Shown: positions 26,213-34,792 of the stretch, piece after piece
Position numbering within the stretch: the stretch's first letter is position 1
Layout: the number at the start of each line of letters is the position of its first letter
Origin: Fidelibacterota bacterium UBA2986
GTDB taxonomy: Bacteria; Fidelibacterota; Marinisomatia; Marinisomatales; AB-629-J13
DNA: 53,558 bases
Assembly: GCA_002346675.1 (NCBI GenBank)
Contig: DEAI01000016.1
Location: 1 to 53,558 of the forward strand
Direction: 5' to 3'
Notes under the pieces: model-generated
What the model saw: only the letters and a program-made list of their open reading frames with translations
What the model was told of the DNA's origin: nothing
Databases searched by the model: none
Translations under genes and position numbers: made by a program

Positions 26213-27205
26213 TTAATTTATCGAATCTAGTAGCTTTAATAGGATATCATCCGTTGAAAGGCCTTCTGCTTCTGCATTAAAATTTGGAAGAATTCGATGC
26301 CTGAGAACCGGTAACGCCATTTCTTTGATATCAGAAATATCTGGAGATGGCCGTCCGTCTAAAGCTGCTTTTGCCTTTGCCCCTAGAATTAGATATTGGG
26401 ATGCTCTGGGCCCTGCTCCCCAATCAATCCAATCCTTAATAAAATCAGGTGCTATCCCGGAGTCAGGGCGAGTTGAGGTTGTTAAGTTTACAGCAAAAGA
26501 AATAACGTTTTCTGCTACTGGTACTCTTCTGACCAAATTTTGAAAAGACAACAGTTCTTGTCGTGATAAAATAGGTTTTATATCTTTCTCTAGTTCTCCC
26601 GTTGTTGACTGTACAATTTTTATTTCTTCTTCTTGGGTTGGATAAGAAATTTTCAAATTAAACATAAATCGGTCAAGCTGAGCTTCAGGTAGAGGGTAAG
26701 TTCCCTCTTGCTCAATTGGGTTTTGAGTAGCAAGAACAAAAAAAGGTTCTTCTAATGTATAGGTTGTCCCAGAAGAGGTGACTCTGTGTTCTTCCATGGC
26801 TTCCAGTAAAGCTGCCTGAGTTTTGGGTGGAGTACGATTAATTTCATCTGCGAGAATAATATTACCAAAAACAGGTCCTTGGAAAAATCTGAAATTTCGT
26901 TTTCCTGTGGTATGATCTTCTTCTATAATTTCAGTTCCCGTAATATCGCTGGGCATTAGATCTGGTGTGAATTGGATTCTGCTGAAATTTAATTCTAATA
27001 ATTCAGCCATAGTTTTAATCATCAGTGTCTTTGCTAAACCAGGGACACCCACAATAAGTGTATGCCCCTTGCAAAATAATGCGATTAGAATTTGATTCAA
27101 TATCTTGGTTTGCCCAATGATTGTTTTACCTATCTCACTTAAAAACCTGTCCTTTGATTGATTCAACTTCTCAAGTAATTCAATATCGTTTATCTGCGGG
27201 TCCAT
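26213..27205 (-). CDS. MoxR-family AAA+ ATPase
   Basis: 330 residues. Walker A GVPGLAKT (~58-65), Walker B IILADEINRTPPKTQAALLEAMEE (~115-138), sensor region ATQNPIEQEGTYPLPEAQLDRF, and the MoxR C-terminal lid ending RHRILPNFNAEAEG. MoxR ATPases use ATP hydrolysis to remodel client proteins with a VWA-domain partner, here the DUF58 protein encoded immediately downstream. Divergent to rlmN across about 100 bp. Strong family call; client unknown. Confidence 0.93.
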   Translation of the reverse strand: MDPQINDIELLEKLNQSKDRFLSEIGKTIIGQTKILNQILIALFCKGHTLIVGVPGLAKTLMIKTMAELLELNFSRIQFTPDLMPSDITGTEIIEEDHTTGKRNFRFFQGPVFGNIILADEINRTPPKTQAALLEAMEEHRVTSSGTTYTLEEPFFVLATQNPIEQEGTYPLPEAQLDRFMFNLKISYPTQEEEIKIVQSTTGELEKDIKPILSRQELLSFQNLVRRVPVAENVISFAVNLTTSTRPDSGIAPDFIKDWIDWGAGPRASQYLILGAKAKAALDGRPSPDISDIKEMALPVLRHRILPNFNAEAEGLSTDDILLKLLDSIN

Positions 27206-27320
27206 TATGTTTTCAATTCTCCTTTCAAAGATTTAAAATAGGGCGAAACTTACGAGCCTCTAAAGACTCAAACAATTTTATTGTTTTATTCACTATGATT
27301 TAAGTTTGAAATTAGGTTGT

Positions 27321-28379
27321 ATGAATAACGAAATAAAAAATGAAAAAGTTCCTCTGACAGGAATGACCCAATCAGAGTTGACTCACCTGTGTAAAGAATA
27401 TGGTGAGCCAGACTTTCGTGGGAATCAACTTTTTAATTGGATTTATTCTCAAAAAGAACGGAATATAATGAAGATGGAAAATCTGCCAAAAATATTACGA
27501 GATTCTTTGGATGAGAATTATAAAGTTTCATCTTTGCAGCTTTCTAAAGTAAACGCATCTTCAACCGGACAAACATCAAAATATTTATTTAGTATTCCCT
27601 CAGGAGAAAAAATTGAATCGGTATTGATAGAGGAAAAGAAACGAATAACCGTATGTTTATCTACTCAAGTAGGCTGTGCGTTAGGATGTACATTCTGCGC
27701 AACTGCAAAAATGGGATTTATGAAAAATTTATCTGTAGGAGAAATAGTTGATCAATTTCTTTTTCTTCAAAACGCATCTGAAAGAAGAATTACAAATGTG
27801 GTATTTATGGGGATGGGCGAACCGTTTTTAAACTATGGCCGTGTCATTTCTGCAGCACAACTGTTGAATGATCCAGATGGAATAAAGTTGGGAGCTGGGA
27901 AAATTACTATTTCAACAGCTGGAATTGTACCCAAGATAATTCGCTATGCAGATGAAGGATGGAAATTCAAATTAGCGGTGAGTCTTAATGGTACCGTTGA
28001 TAAAGAGCGTTCTAAAATTATGCCCATCAATAAAAAATATTCTATTAATGATATACTTTCATCCGCTCAATATTTTTATGAAAAAACAGGGTCAATTATA
28101 ACATTTGAATATGTGTTGATTGAAAACAAAACCGATTCAATAGGTGATGCTTTAAAACTCAAATATCTATTAAAAGGCCTTCCCTGTAAGGTGAATGTGA
28201 TCCCTTATAATTCATTTGATGATTCATTTCAGCGTCCAGATACAAAACGGATCGAACAATTTCTGAATGAATTGAAATCTGGTTCATTTATCGTTACTGT
28301 AAGATGGAGCCATGGAACAGAAATAAGTGCAGGATGTGGACAGTTAGCAGTAATGAATGGAGATAATATTGAAAATTAA
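27321..28379 (+). CDS. rlmN: Dual-specificity RNA methyltransferase RlmN (23S rRNA A2503 / tRNA A37)
   Basis: 352 residues from the ATG at 27321 (an in-frame TTG at 27306 would add five residues). It has the radical-SAM CxxxCxxC motif in CALGCTFC (Cys119, 123, 126), the MGMGEPFLNY motif after it, and near the C-terminus SAGCGQL (Cys339), the methyl-carrying cysteine. RlmN makes 2-methyladenosine at A2503 of 23S rRNA and at A37 of some tRNAs. The N-terminal helical domain (FRGNQLFNWIYSQKERN) is standard. Overlaps the following purine nucleoside phosphorylase gene. Cfr is less likely in this housekeeping setting. Confidence 0.93.
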   Translation: MNNEIKNEKVPLTGMTQSELTHLCKEYGEPDFRGNQLFNWIYSQKERNIMKMENLPKILRDSLDENYKVSSLQLSKVNASSTGQTSKYLFSIPSGEKIESVLIEEKKRITVCLSTQVGCALGCTFCATAKMGFMKNLSVGEIVDQFLFLQNASERRITNVVFMGMGEPFLNYGRVISAAQLLNDPDGIKLGAGKITISTAGIVPKIIRYADEGWKFKLAVSLNGTVDKERSKIMPINKKYSINDILSSAQYFYEKTGSIITFEYVLIENKTDSIGDALKLKYLLKGLPCKVNVIPYNSFDDSFQRPDTKRIEQFLNELKSGSFIVTVRWSHGTEISAGCGQLAVMNGDNIEN

Positions 28380-29151
28380 AAAAATGGCTGAATTTATCAG
28401 AAAGGCAACAGGATTTAGTGGGAAAACCGCAATTGTGTTAGGCTCTGGTTTAGGTGAATTTGCAGATGGACTGGAAGAGAAAAAGAGAGTTTCTTACGCA
28501 GACATACCTGATTATCCATTGACAACTGTTCCAGGACATTCAGGTGAGTTAGTTTCTGGTATGCTGAAGGGGAAACAAATTCTGGCAGCCAAAGGAAGAT
28601 TTCATTATTATGAAGGTCATGACTGGGATACACTTATATTACCGATTCGGCTATTTCATCAATTAAAAGTGGAAACTTTGATTATTACTAACTCTTCAGG
28701 ATCTATGCGTAGATCTATTAAACCGGGGTCTCTTTTTTTAATTACCAGTTATTTGGACTGCACATTTCGAAATTCACCCCAGGACCCTCAAGTGATAAAT
28801 ATAAGTGATTTATCACCTAAAATTTATAATACTGTTGAAACTATATCTGAAGATCAAAACTATGTGCTCAAGAGAGGAAATTATTGTTGGGCTCTAGGGC
28901 CTTCCTATGAAACACCTGCTGAGATTAAATACTTTCGGTCCTTAGGTGGAGATGTAGTTGGTATGAGCACTGTCCCTGAAATGATGGAAGCTGAAAAGTT
29001 AGGAATGAATGTACTTGGGATCTCTTGTGTAACAAATTTTGGTGCCGGTTTATCAAAAGCACCTCTGCATCATAATGAAGTACTAGAAACTGCTGAAACA
29101 GTTAAAGATGACTTTATAAAGTTATTATCTGAAATAATTAAAAAAGGTTGA
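28369..29151 (+). CDS. Purine nucleoside phosphorylase, trimeric family 2
   Basis: 260 residues if started at the TTG at 28369, which has GGAGAT 6 nt upstream and overlaps the RlmN stop; ATGs at 28357 and 28384 are alternatives. Motifs of trimeric PNP: VLGSGLGEFAD, PGHSGELVSGML (phosphate site), GRFHYYEGH, ITNSSGSM and a Met-Ser-rich nucleoside site GMSTVPEMMEAEKLGM, then SCVTNFGAGLS. It catalyses phosphorolysis of purine (deoxy)ribonucleosides in purine salvage. The SNDG-type region that distinguishes guanosine- from adenosine-specific forms is not clear enough to call, so the specificity is left open. Confidence 0.9.
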   Translation: MKIKKMAEFIRKATGFSGKTAIVLGSGLGEFADGLEEKKRVSYADIPDYPLTTVPGHSGELVSGMLKGKQILAAKGRFHYYEGHDWDTLILPIRLFHQLKVETLIITNSSGSMRRSIKPGSLFLITSYLDCTFRNSPQDPQVINISDLSPKIYNTVETISEDQNYVLKRGNYCWALGPSYETPAEIKYFRSLGGDVVGMSTVPEMMEAEKLGMNVLGISCVTNFGAGLSKAPLHHNEVLETAETVKDDFIKLLSEIIKKG

Positions 29152-29363
29152 AAAATTCCATCCAGAATATTGTATTTTTTTATTGTTTAGTGAAATTTAT
29201 TGAAACATATAAGGTTTTCAATTTGAACTATATAGCAACTTAAGGTATTAAACTATGGGATACTCTTTCCGAAATCATCAGGATTTGGTTCAAATTAATT
29301 TTATCTATTTGTATATTATATATTAGTGAGTAATTTTAACTTTGAAAGGAAACTTACAGAATC
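29152..29363. other. Intergenic region, nothing recognised
   Basis: 212 bp of AT-rich sequence between the PNP and M20 genes, both plus strand. A purine-rich AAAGGA just before 29364 may be the ribosome binding site of the next gene. A 23-codon ATG frame at 29254 is too short and featureless to support. Confidence 0.3.
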
Positions 29364-30539
29364 ATGAACATAAAGATTAGATCTGAAATCGAATTGATTT
29401 CAAAAGATATTATTGAATGGAGAAGGCATATTCATTCTCACCCAGAGTTGGGTTTAGATCTCCCGATAACTGCTAAATTTGTTTCGGATAAACTTTCCTC
29501 GTGGGGAATTGATGTTCAAACCGAGGTAGGAGTTTCCGGAGTTGTGGGAACTTTAAATGAATATAAAAGTGGACCAATAATTGCACTTCGTGCGGATATG
29601 GATGCCTTGCCCATACAGGAGACCGGAGATGTACCATATAAGTCTAAGAATGATGGTGTGATGCATGCCTGTGGACACGATGGACATACAGCTATGTTAT
29701 TAGGAGCCGCAAAGATAATATCAGAAAAAAGGGAAATATTAAATGGCTCTGTTAAATTTATTTTTCAACCAGGTGAAGAAGGATATTTTGGAGCTAAACA
29801 TATGATTAATGATGGCTGTCTGAACGGTGTGGATGAAATATATGGTATTCATTTATGGAATTACCAGCCTTTCGGAGAAGTAGGTGTGAAATCTGGGCCT
29901 ATTCTTGCCGCTGCAGATAAATTCAAAATTATTATAAATGGGATAGGTGGTCACGGAGCTGCTCCTCAGGGAACGGTGGATGCCATAGTTGTAGGGGCAC
30001 ACCTAGTTAATGCCTTTCAGACTATTGTCAGCCGAAACACAAACCCCATTGAAAGTGCAGTAGTAACGGTAGGAAAATTTCATGGTGGAAATAATTTCAA
30101 TATAATTTCAGATTCTGTAGAATTGGTTGGTACTACGAGAGCTTATAAAGAGGATGTCCGTGAAATGATTATTAAGAAGATGAAAGATATAGTCTCAGGC
30201 ACAGAAAAAATGTTTGGCGCAAATATAGAATTGGAATATCAAAAAGGTTATCCTCCTACTATAAATAATACATCTGCATATGAAAAACTATTATCATCAG
30301 CACAAAAGATTGTAGGAGAAAACGGAAAAGAACCTTATCTATCTATGGGTGCAGAAGATTTTTCATATTTTGCTAATGAAATACCGGGTTGTTTTTTCTT
30401 TGTGGGATCAGCTCCTCTGGATCGAGAGCCTTTAAGTGTGCCCCATCATTGCTCCCACTTTGACATAGACGAGAGAGCGTTGTTGGTTGGTTCAAGTATT
30501 TTCCTTCAGTTGATTGAAGATTCCTTTATGGTGAATTAG
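29364..30539 (+). CDS. M20-family amidohydrolase (hippurate / N-acyl-amino-acid hydrolase-like)
   Basis: 391 residues, cytoplasmic. It opens with the family signature WRRHIHSHPELG (20-31). Metal ligands are visible in ADMDALP (79-85), HACGHDGHTAML (Cys and His, ~103-114) and QPGEEG (~137-142), with the C-terminal HHCSHFDIDE. The dimerisation domain around GIGGHGAAPQGTVDAI is standard. Members hydrolyse hippurate, N-acetyl or IAA-conjugated amino acids; the substrate here is not determined. The gene is on its own, with convergent ggt 8 bp further. Confidence 0.9.
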   Translation: MNIKIRSEIELISKDIIEWRRHIHSHPELGLDLPITAKFVSDKLSSWGIDVQTEVGVSGVVGTLNEYKSGPIIALRADMDALPIQETGDVPYKSKNDGVMHACGHDGHTAMLLGAAKIISEKREILNGSVKFIFQPGEEGYFGAKHMINDGCLNGVDEIYGIHLWNYQPFGEVGVKSGPILAAADKFKIIINGIGGHGAAPQGTVDAIVVGAHLVNAFQTIVSRNTNPIESAVVTVGKFHGGNNFNIISDSVELVGTTRAYKEDVREMIIKKMKDIVSGTEKMFGANIELEYQKGYPPTINNTSAYEKLLSSAQKIVGENGKEPYLSMGAEDFSYFANEIPGCFFFVGSAPLDREPLSVPHHCSHFDIDERALLVGSSIFLQLIEDSFMVN

Positions 30540-30547
30540 TCCCTAAC

Positions 30548-32239
30548 TCAATAGCCAACAGCTGAATTTTCTCCTCTTGAATCTGCTCCTCCGTAAAACC
30601 CATTCTCCATAATTGATATTCCATTTGCCTGACCTATATAACCCCATTTATAATACCTGATTGAATGCCCCTTATTCAAAAGAATTTCCTTTATATCAGA
30701 AGTTAATGAAAATGGTTCAATAAAAATTGCATCTGGTAGCCATTGGGAATGGAATCGTGAAGCAGAGACAGCTTGTTGAATTGACATTTCATATACCAGA
30801 ACATTTAGGATTACCTGCATTACAGTTGTGATAATTGTAGATCCTCCAGGTGAACCAATGATGAGCAAAGGATTTCCATCTCTCAAAACAATGGTGGGAG
30901 TCATGGAACTTAGCGGTCGTTTACCGGGTTCAATTGCATTAGCTGCATTTCCTACTAGTCCATAAGTATTAGGCACACCTGGTTTTGCAGAAAAATCATC
31001 CATTTCATTATTCAAAAAAAATCCCGCACCTTTAACTACATATCCAGAGCCAAAACCTGTGTTCAAAGTAGTAGTTACACTTACAGCATTTCCATTTTTA
31101 TCCACAATAGAATAATGAGTTGTTTCTCTGCTTTCGTAGAGATAGGGATCGCCATGAGAAATGTCTGAGCTTAGTGTTGCCTTAGAGGGATGAAAAGATG
31201 AAATTCTTTCACTTGCATATTCATCTGATAAGAACATACTAAATGGAACATCCCAAAAGTCCATGTCTCCTAAATGTTCAGCTCTATCAGCGTATCCTCT
31301 CCGTTCTACTTCTGTGAGAAGATGAATATAATCTGAAGAATGCCAGTCAATAGAATCCAATTTAAATTGTTCCAGCATGTTCAACATATGGATTAAAACC
31401 AATCCTCCTGAGCTGGGGGGTCCCATGGATAATATTTCGAAATCCAAAAATTCACCTTTAATTGGTTTTCTATAAACAGATTCATACTTTGCTAAGTCTT
31501 CTAATGTGATAAGCCCATTGAATGACTCCATTTCCGAAACTATGAGTCTTGCTGTCTTTCCAAAATAAAAATCATTTCCCTCTGTCCTTGCTATTCTACG
31601 AAGGGTTTTTGAAAGGTCTTTTTGTCTCAGTCTGTCTCCCATTATCCAATCTCTACCATCCTTTCGATTAAACACTTTCTCAGTGTCGTTATCTCTAGCA
31701 AAAAAATTTCTTCTGTAATTTAAGCTTTTGGCAAGTCCATTGGAAATTTTAAATCCCTGCTCTGCAAGTTTTATAGCAGGTTTCATGATATTCCATAAGT
31801 TAATATTCCCTGAGCCATGGTCTTTCCATGCTTTAATTAGACCATGAACTGAGCCAGGGACACCAGCCGCTAGATGAGAGTATAATGATAGGCCCGGAAT
31901 AACTTGATTTGAATCATCTAAATACATGTCTTTATGAGCTGACCCGGGAGCCATTTCCCGAAAATCTAGAGTAAATTGTTTTCCATCCACAACTGCTGTC
32001 ATAAAACCGCCTCCACCAATATTTCCTGCTGCAGGGGATACAACTGCTAAAGCAAAGCCTGTTGCGACAGCAGCATCAACAGCGTTACCTCCTTTCTTCA
32101 TAATTTCTACTCCCGCTTCCGATGCCAAACGATTAGCAGAAACAACCATGCCATTTTTAGAAAAGGGTATTTCAGCTAAGAGAAAGTGTGAAAAAGTTAA
32201 TCCCCAAAAGAACAATCTGTTAACTGATTTAAATATCAT
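30548..32239 (-). CDS. ggt: Gamma-glutamyltransferase (glutathione hydrolase)
   Basis: 563 residues, the usual length. An N-terminal signal-like segment (residues ~5-22) directs it to the periplasm. The large subunit has VSPAAGNIGGGGFM (68-80). The autocatalytic cleavage site is T373 in TTHYSIVDKNGNAVSVTTTLN, followed by the small subunit with GFFLNNEMDDF and KRPLSSMTPTI (catalytic Ser-Ser region). GGT hydrolyses glutathione and other gamma-glutamyl compounds or transfers the glutamyl group, giving cysteinylglycine in the periplasm. The gene continues the sulfur/amino-acid recovery theme of the region. Next gene upstream is 36 bp away. Confidence 0.94.
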   Translation of the reverse strand: MIFKSVNRLFFWGLTFSHFLLAEIPFSKNGMVVSANRLASEAGVEIMKKGGNAVDAAVATGFALAVVSPAAGNIGGGGFMTAVVDGKQFTLDFREMAPGSAHKDMYLDDSNQVIPGLSLYSHLAAGVPGSVHGLIKAWKDHGSGNINLWNIMKPAIKLAEQGFKISNGLAKSLNYRRNFFARDNDTEKVFNRKDGRDWIMGDRLRQKDLSKTLRRIARTEGNDFYFGKTARLIVSEMESFNGLITLEDLAKYESVYRKPIKGEFLDFEILSMGPPSSGGLVLIHMLNMLEQFKLDSIDWHSSDYIHLLTEVERRGYADRAEHLGDMDFWDVPFSMFLSDEYASERISSFHPSKATLSSDISHGDPYLYESRETTHYSIVDKNGNAVSVTTTLNTGFGSGYVVKGAGFFLNNEMDDFSAKPGVPNTYGLVGNAANAIEPGKRPLSSMTPTIVLRDGNPLLIIGSPGGSTIITTVMQVILNVLVYEMSIQQAVSASRFHSQWLPDAIFIEPFSLTSDIKEILLNKGHSIRYYKWGYIGQANGISIMENGFYGGADSRGENSAVGY

Positions 32240-32275
32240 GAAATATTGCTTTTTTTTGATATAGAGGTATTATTT

Positions 32276-33025
32276 CTATCGTCTTGAATACAGTTTAGAC
32301 AGTAATCTTAAAAGTTCAAGATAGAGCCAGATCAGTGATACTAAAAGCCCAAAAGCTCCATACCATTCCATATATTTGGGAGCTCCTATTTCTGCCCCTT
32401 CTTCAATAAAATCAAAATCTAATACCAGATTCAAGGCTGCAATTCCTACTACAACCAGGCTGAAAATTATTCCCATGTTAGAATTTCCATGAATCACAGG
32501 AACACCTATACCAAAAAAACCTAAGATGAAACTTGTAAGATAGACAAAAGCAACTCCTCCGGTCGCTGCAGCAATTCCAAGTTTGAAATTTTCTGTAGGT
32601 TTAATTAATCCTGAACGGTAGGCAAGGAGCAAAGCCCCAAGAGTTCCGAAAGTAAGAAATACAGCTTGGTTCACAATCCCTGGATACATTGATTCAAATG
32701 TCCGGGATATCCCTCCCAAAGCTAATCCCTCCAACAAGGCATAACCGGGGACAGTGTACGATGCGAGATGCTTTTTGAATACGGTAATCATAGCAAGAAT
32801 TAAACCACCAATAATTCCAGCAAACATTAACCCAGTAGCTTTTGGGCTTCCTAAAGGGAGATTCCATGTATATAAAGCAGTTGTCATTAGGAGTAGCAAT
32901 GACATAGCAGTTTTGTGGACAGTTCCCATTATGGTCATGGTATCTGTAACAGATGCATTAAATTGTTTAAAAGTTGTTGCTGACAATGCAGGATTACCAG
33001 AGCGTAATGTCAAATGATTATTCAT
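32276..33025 (-). CDS. Bax inhibitor-1-like (YccA/BI-1) membrane protein
   Basis: 249 residues with seven or so membrane helices, following an N-terminal cytoplasmic tail (MNNHLTLRSGNPALSATTF). The pattern LVLDFDFIEEGAEIGAPKYMEWYGAFGLLVSLIWLY near the C-terminus is diagnostic for the bacterial Bax-inhibitor-1-like family (PF12811 type). These proteins are thought to be pH-sensitive calcium leak channels, physiological role unknown. 15 bp downstream of the glycyl-tRNA synthetase gene, probably co-transcribed. Confidence 0.88.
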   Translation of the reverse strand: MNNHLTLRSGNPALSATTFKQFNASVTDTMTIMGTVHKTAMSLLLLMTTALYTWNLPLGSPKATGLMFAGIIGGLILAMITVFKKHLASYTVPGYALLEGLALGGISRTFESMYPGIVNQAVFLTFGTLGALLLAYRSGLIKPTENFKLGIAAATGGVAFVYLTSFILGFFGIGVPVIHGNSNMGIIFSLVVVGIAALNLVLDFDFIEEGAEIGAPKYMEWYGAFGLLVSLIWLYLELLRLLSKLYSRR

Positions 33026-33040
33026 AAGATACCTCTTAAG

Positions 33041-34348
33041 TTATGAAATGATTTTTTCATTGATAGCTTCACAGATTTTATCTTGAGATATTCTTATTTG
33101 TTTCATTGAGTCTCTCTCTCTTAAAGTAACGGTTCCATTTTCAATTGTTTCATGATCAACTGTGACACCAAAGGGAGTTCCTGCTTCATCCTGTCTTCTG
33201 TAACGGCGTCCAATTGATCCCCCCTGATCGAAGAATGAGCTAAATTGTTTTCGGGTCTCTTCAACTATTTTTTCCGCAAGTTCAGGAAGACCATTTTTAT
33301 TGACCAGTGGAAATACCGCACAGGTTGTTGGTGCAATCTTTGGGCTCAATTTTAGCAGTGTTCTGTTCTCACCGCGAACTTCTTCTTCAGTGTACGCATC
33401 TACGAGACACGTAAGAAATGTACGGTCAACTCCGGCTGAAGTCTCTACTACAGCTGGGGTGAATCTTCTATTTGTCTTTGGATCAAAATAGGAAAGTTTT
33501 TTCTTAGTAAACTCATTATGCTGGTCTAAATCATAAGTTCCTCTATCTGCTATCCCTTCCAGCTCTGACCATCCAAATGGGAATTCATATTCTACATCAT
33601 AGCATGCAGAAGAATAGTGAGCTAATTCATCCTTTCCATGAGCTCTCAATCTTAGTTTATTTTTTTTGATTCCCAACCGTAAAAACCAATCCAGCCTTTC
33701 TTGATTCCAAAAATCCAGCCATCGAGAAGATTCATCAGGGTGAATAAAATATTCCATTTCCATCTGCTCAAACTCTCTGGTTCTGAATAGAAAATTTCCT
33801 GTAGTAATTTCATTCCTAAATGCTTTGCCAATTTGAGCAATTCCAAATGGAATTTTTTGACGAGCTGTTGTTTGAACATTATTGAAATTAACAAAGATAC
33901 CTTGGGCTGTTTCAGGGCGTAAATAGGTGATATTACCTTCTTCATTTATTGGCCCAATTGTGGTTTGGAACATGAGATTAAATTGTCTTGGTTCTGTCCA
34001 ATCTGTATTGCCACATTTTTTACATGGTTTTTCCAGATTGATATGATCGGATCGGTATCGGCTTTTGCATTTTTTGCAGTCGACCATTGGATCATGGAAA
34101 TTAGAAACATGTCCGCTGGCTTCCCAAACCTTAGGGTGCATTAAGATAGATGAGTCCATTCCAACCACGTTGGACCTTTTGGTTACAATTGACTGCCACC
34201 AGTCATCTTTAATCCGTTTTTTCATTTCAGTCCCTAATGGACCGTAATCCCATGTGGAGCCAATTCCTCCATATATTTCAGAACTCTGGAATATAAATCC
34301 TCTCCGTTTACATAAAGACACTATATTTTCTATTGATTTTAAATCCAT
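33041..34348 (-). CDS. glyQS: Glycyl-tRNA synthetase, single-chain class II type
   Basis: 435 residues. This is the eukaryote/archaeal-like alpha2 form (one gene), not the bacterial two-subunit GlyQ/GlyS form. N-terminal motif RRGFIFQSSEIYGG, a zinc-binding insert with Cys91, 94, 109 and 112 (CKKC...CKKC), class II motifs 2 and 3 in FRNEITTGNFLFRTREFEQMEMEYF and SAGVDRTFL, and the C-terminal anticodon-binding domain (IAPTTCAVFPLV...GTVTLRERDSM). It charges tRNA-Gly. ATG start, 18 bp after the CcmH-like gene stop in the transcription direction. Confidence 0.95.
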   Translation of the reverse strand: MDLKSIENIVSLCKRRGFIFQSSEIYGGIGSTWDYGPLGTEMKKRIKDDWWQSIVTKRSNVVGMDSSILMHPKVWEASGHVSNFHDPMVDCKKCKSRYRSDHINLEKPCKKCGNTDWTEPRQFNLMFQTTIGPINEEGNITYLRPETAQGIFVNFNNVQTTARQKIPFGIAQIGKAFRNEITTGNFLFRTREFEQMEMEYFIHPDESSRWLDFWNQERLDWFLRLGIKKNKLRLRAHGKDELAHYSSACYDVEYEFPFGWSELEGIADRGTYDLDQHNEFTKKKLSYFDPKTNRRFTPAVVETSAGVDRTFLTCLVDAYTEEEVRGENRTLLKLSPKIAPTTCAVFPLVNKNGLPELAEKIVEETRKQFSSFFDQGGSIGRRYRRQDEAGTPFGVTVDHETIENGTVTLRERDSMKQIRISQDKICEAINEKIIS

Positions 34349-34366
34349 AATATCTCTGTAAAATTA

Positions 34367-34792
34367 TTAAAGTTTAAACTCTTTCAGCTCTTTTTCAATC
34401 ACATCATCAAAGGGGATTTCAGGAGAGCTGCTTGCTATTGATCCCGAGACAGGTTTCTGTTTTTTTATGTAAACAATGTAAAAAGTAAATGCAAAAAAAG
34501 CGAGAACAGGAGGTGCCAGCCAAACAGCAGCATTAAACCCTTTGGCTATCGGTGATGACAGTATCCTTTCTCCATGGAGTGAGCTATAATATTTCAGAAT
34601 TTCAGCTTTAGTTTTATTCTCATTAACAAATGCTAAAATTTCATTCTCCATTTGATCATGCCCATGGTCATACACCGTACCACTCCAACAGCAGGGCGCC
34701 ATAAGAGATTTTTGTATATCTTTTATGAGAGGATCTTGTTCATTACCTGCTATTAAAAACGAAACGAAGCCAATAAAAAGGAGACGTTTCAT
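34367..34792 (-). CDS. CcmH/NrfF-like membrane protein with CC motif
   Basis: 141 residues. Signal segment at ~1-16, then the CcmH-like domain: LIKDIQKSLMAPCCWSG (22-38), EILAFVNENKTKAEILKYYSSLHGERILSSPIAKGFN, and a C-terminal membrane helix (~88-108) with a cytoplasmic tail. CcmH is the thiol-reducing component of system I cytochrome c maturation, normally with an LRCxxCQ motif; here the two cysteines are adjacent (C34-C35). No other ccm genes are near. Its start overlaps the topA stop (ATGA, 34789-34792). The function as a heme-ligation reductase is inferred, and the altered motif is a reason for caution. Confidence 0.78.
   Translation of the reverse strand: MKRLLFIGFVSFLIAGNEQDPLIKDIQKSLMAPCCWSGTVYDHGHDQMENEILAFVNENKTKAEILKYYSSLHGERILSSPIAKGFNAAVWLAPPVLAFFAFTFYIVYIKKQKPVSGSIASSSPEIPFDDVIEKELKEFKL

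Noticed and set aside
29254..29325. Short ATG frame of about 23 codons in the PNP-M20 gap
   Set aside because: Too short, no ribosome binding site, composition like surrounding non-coding DNA.
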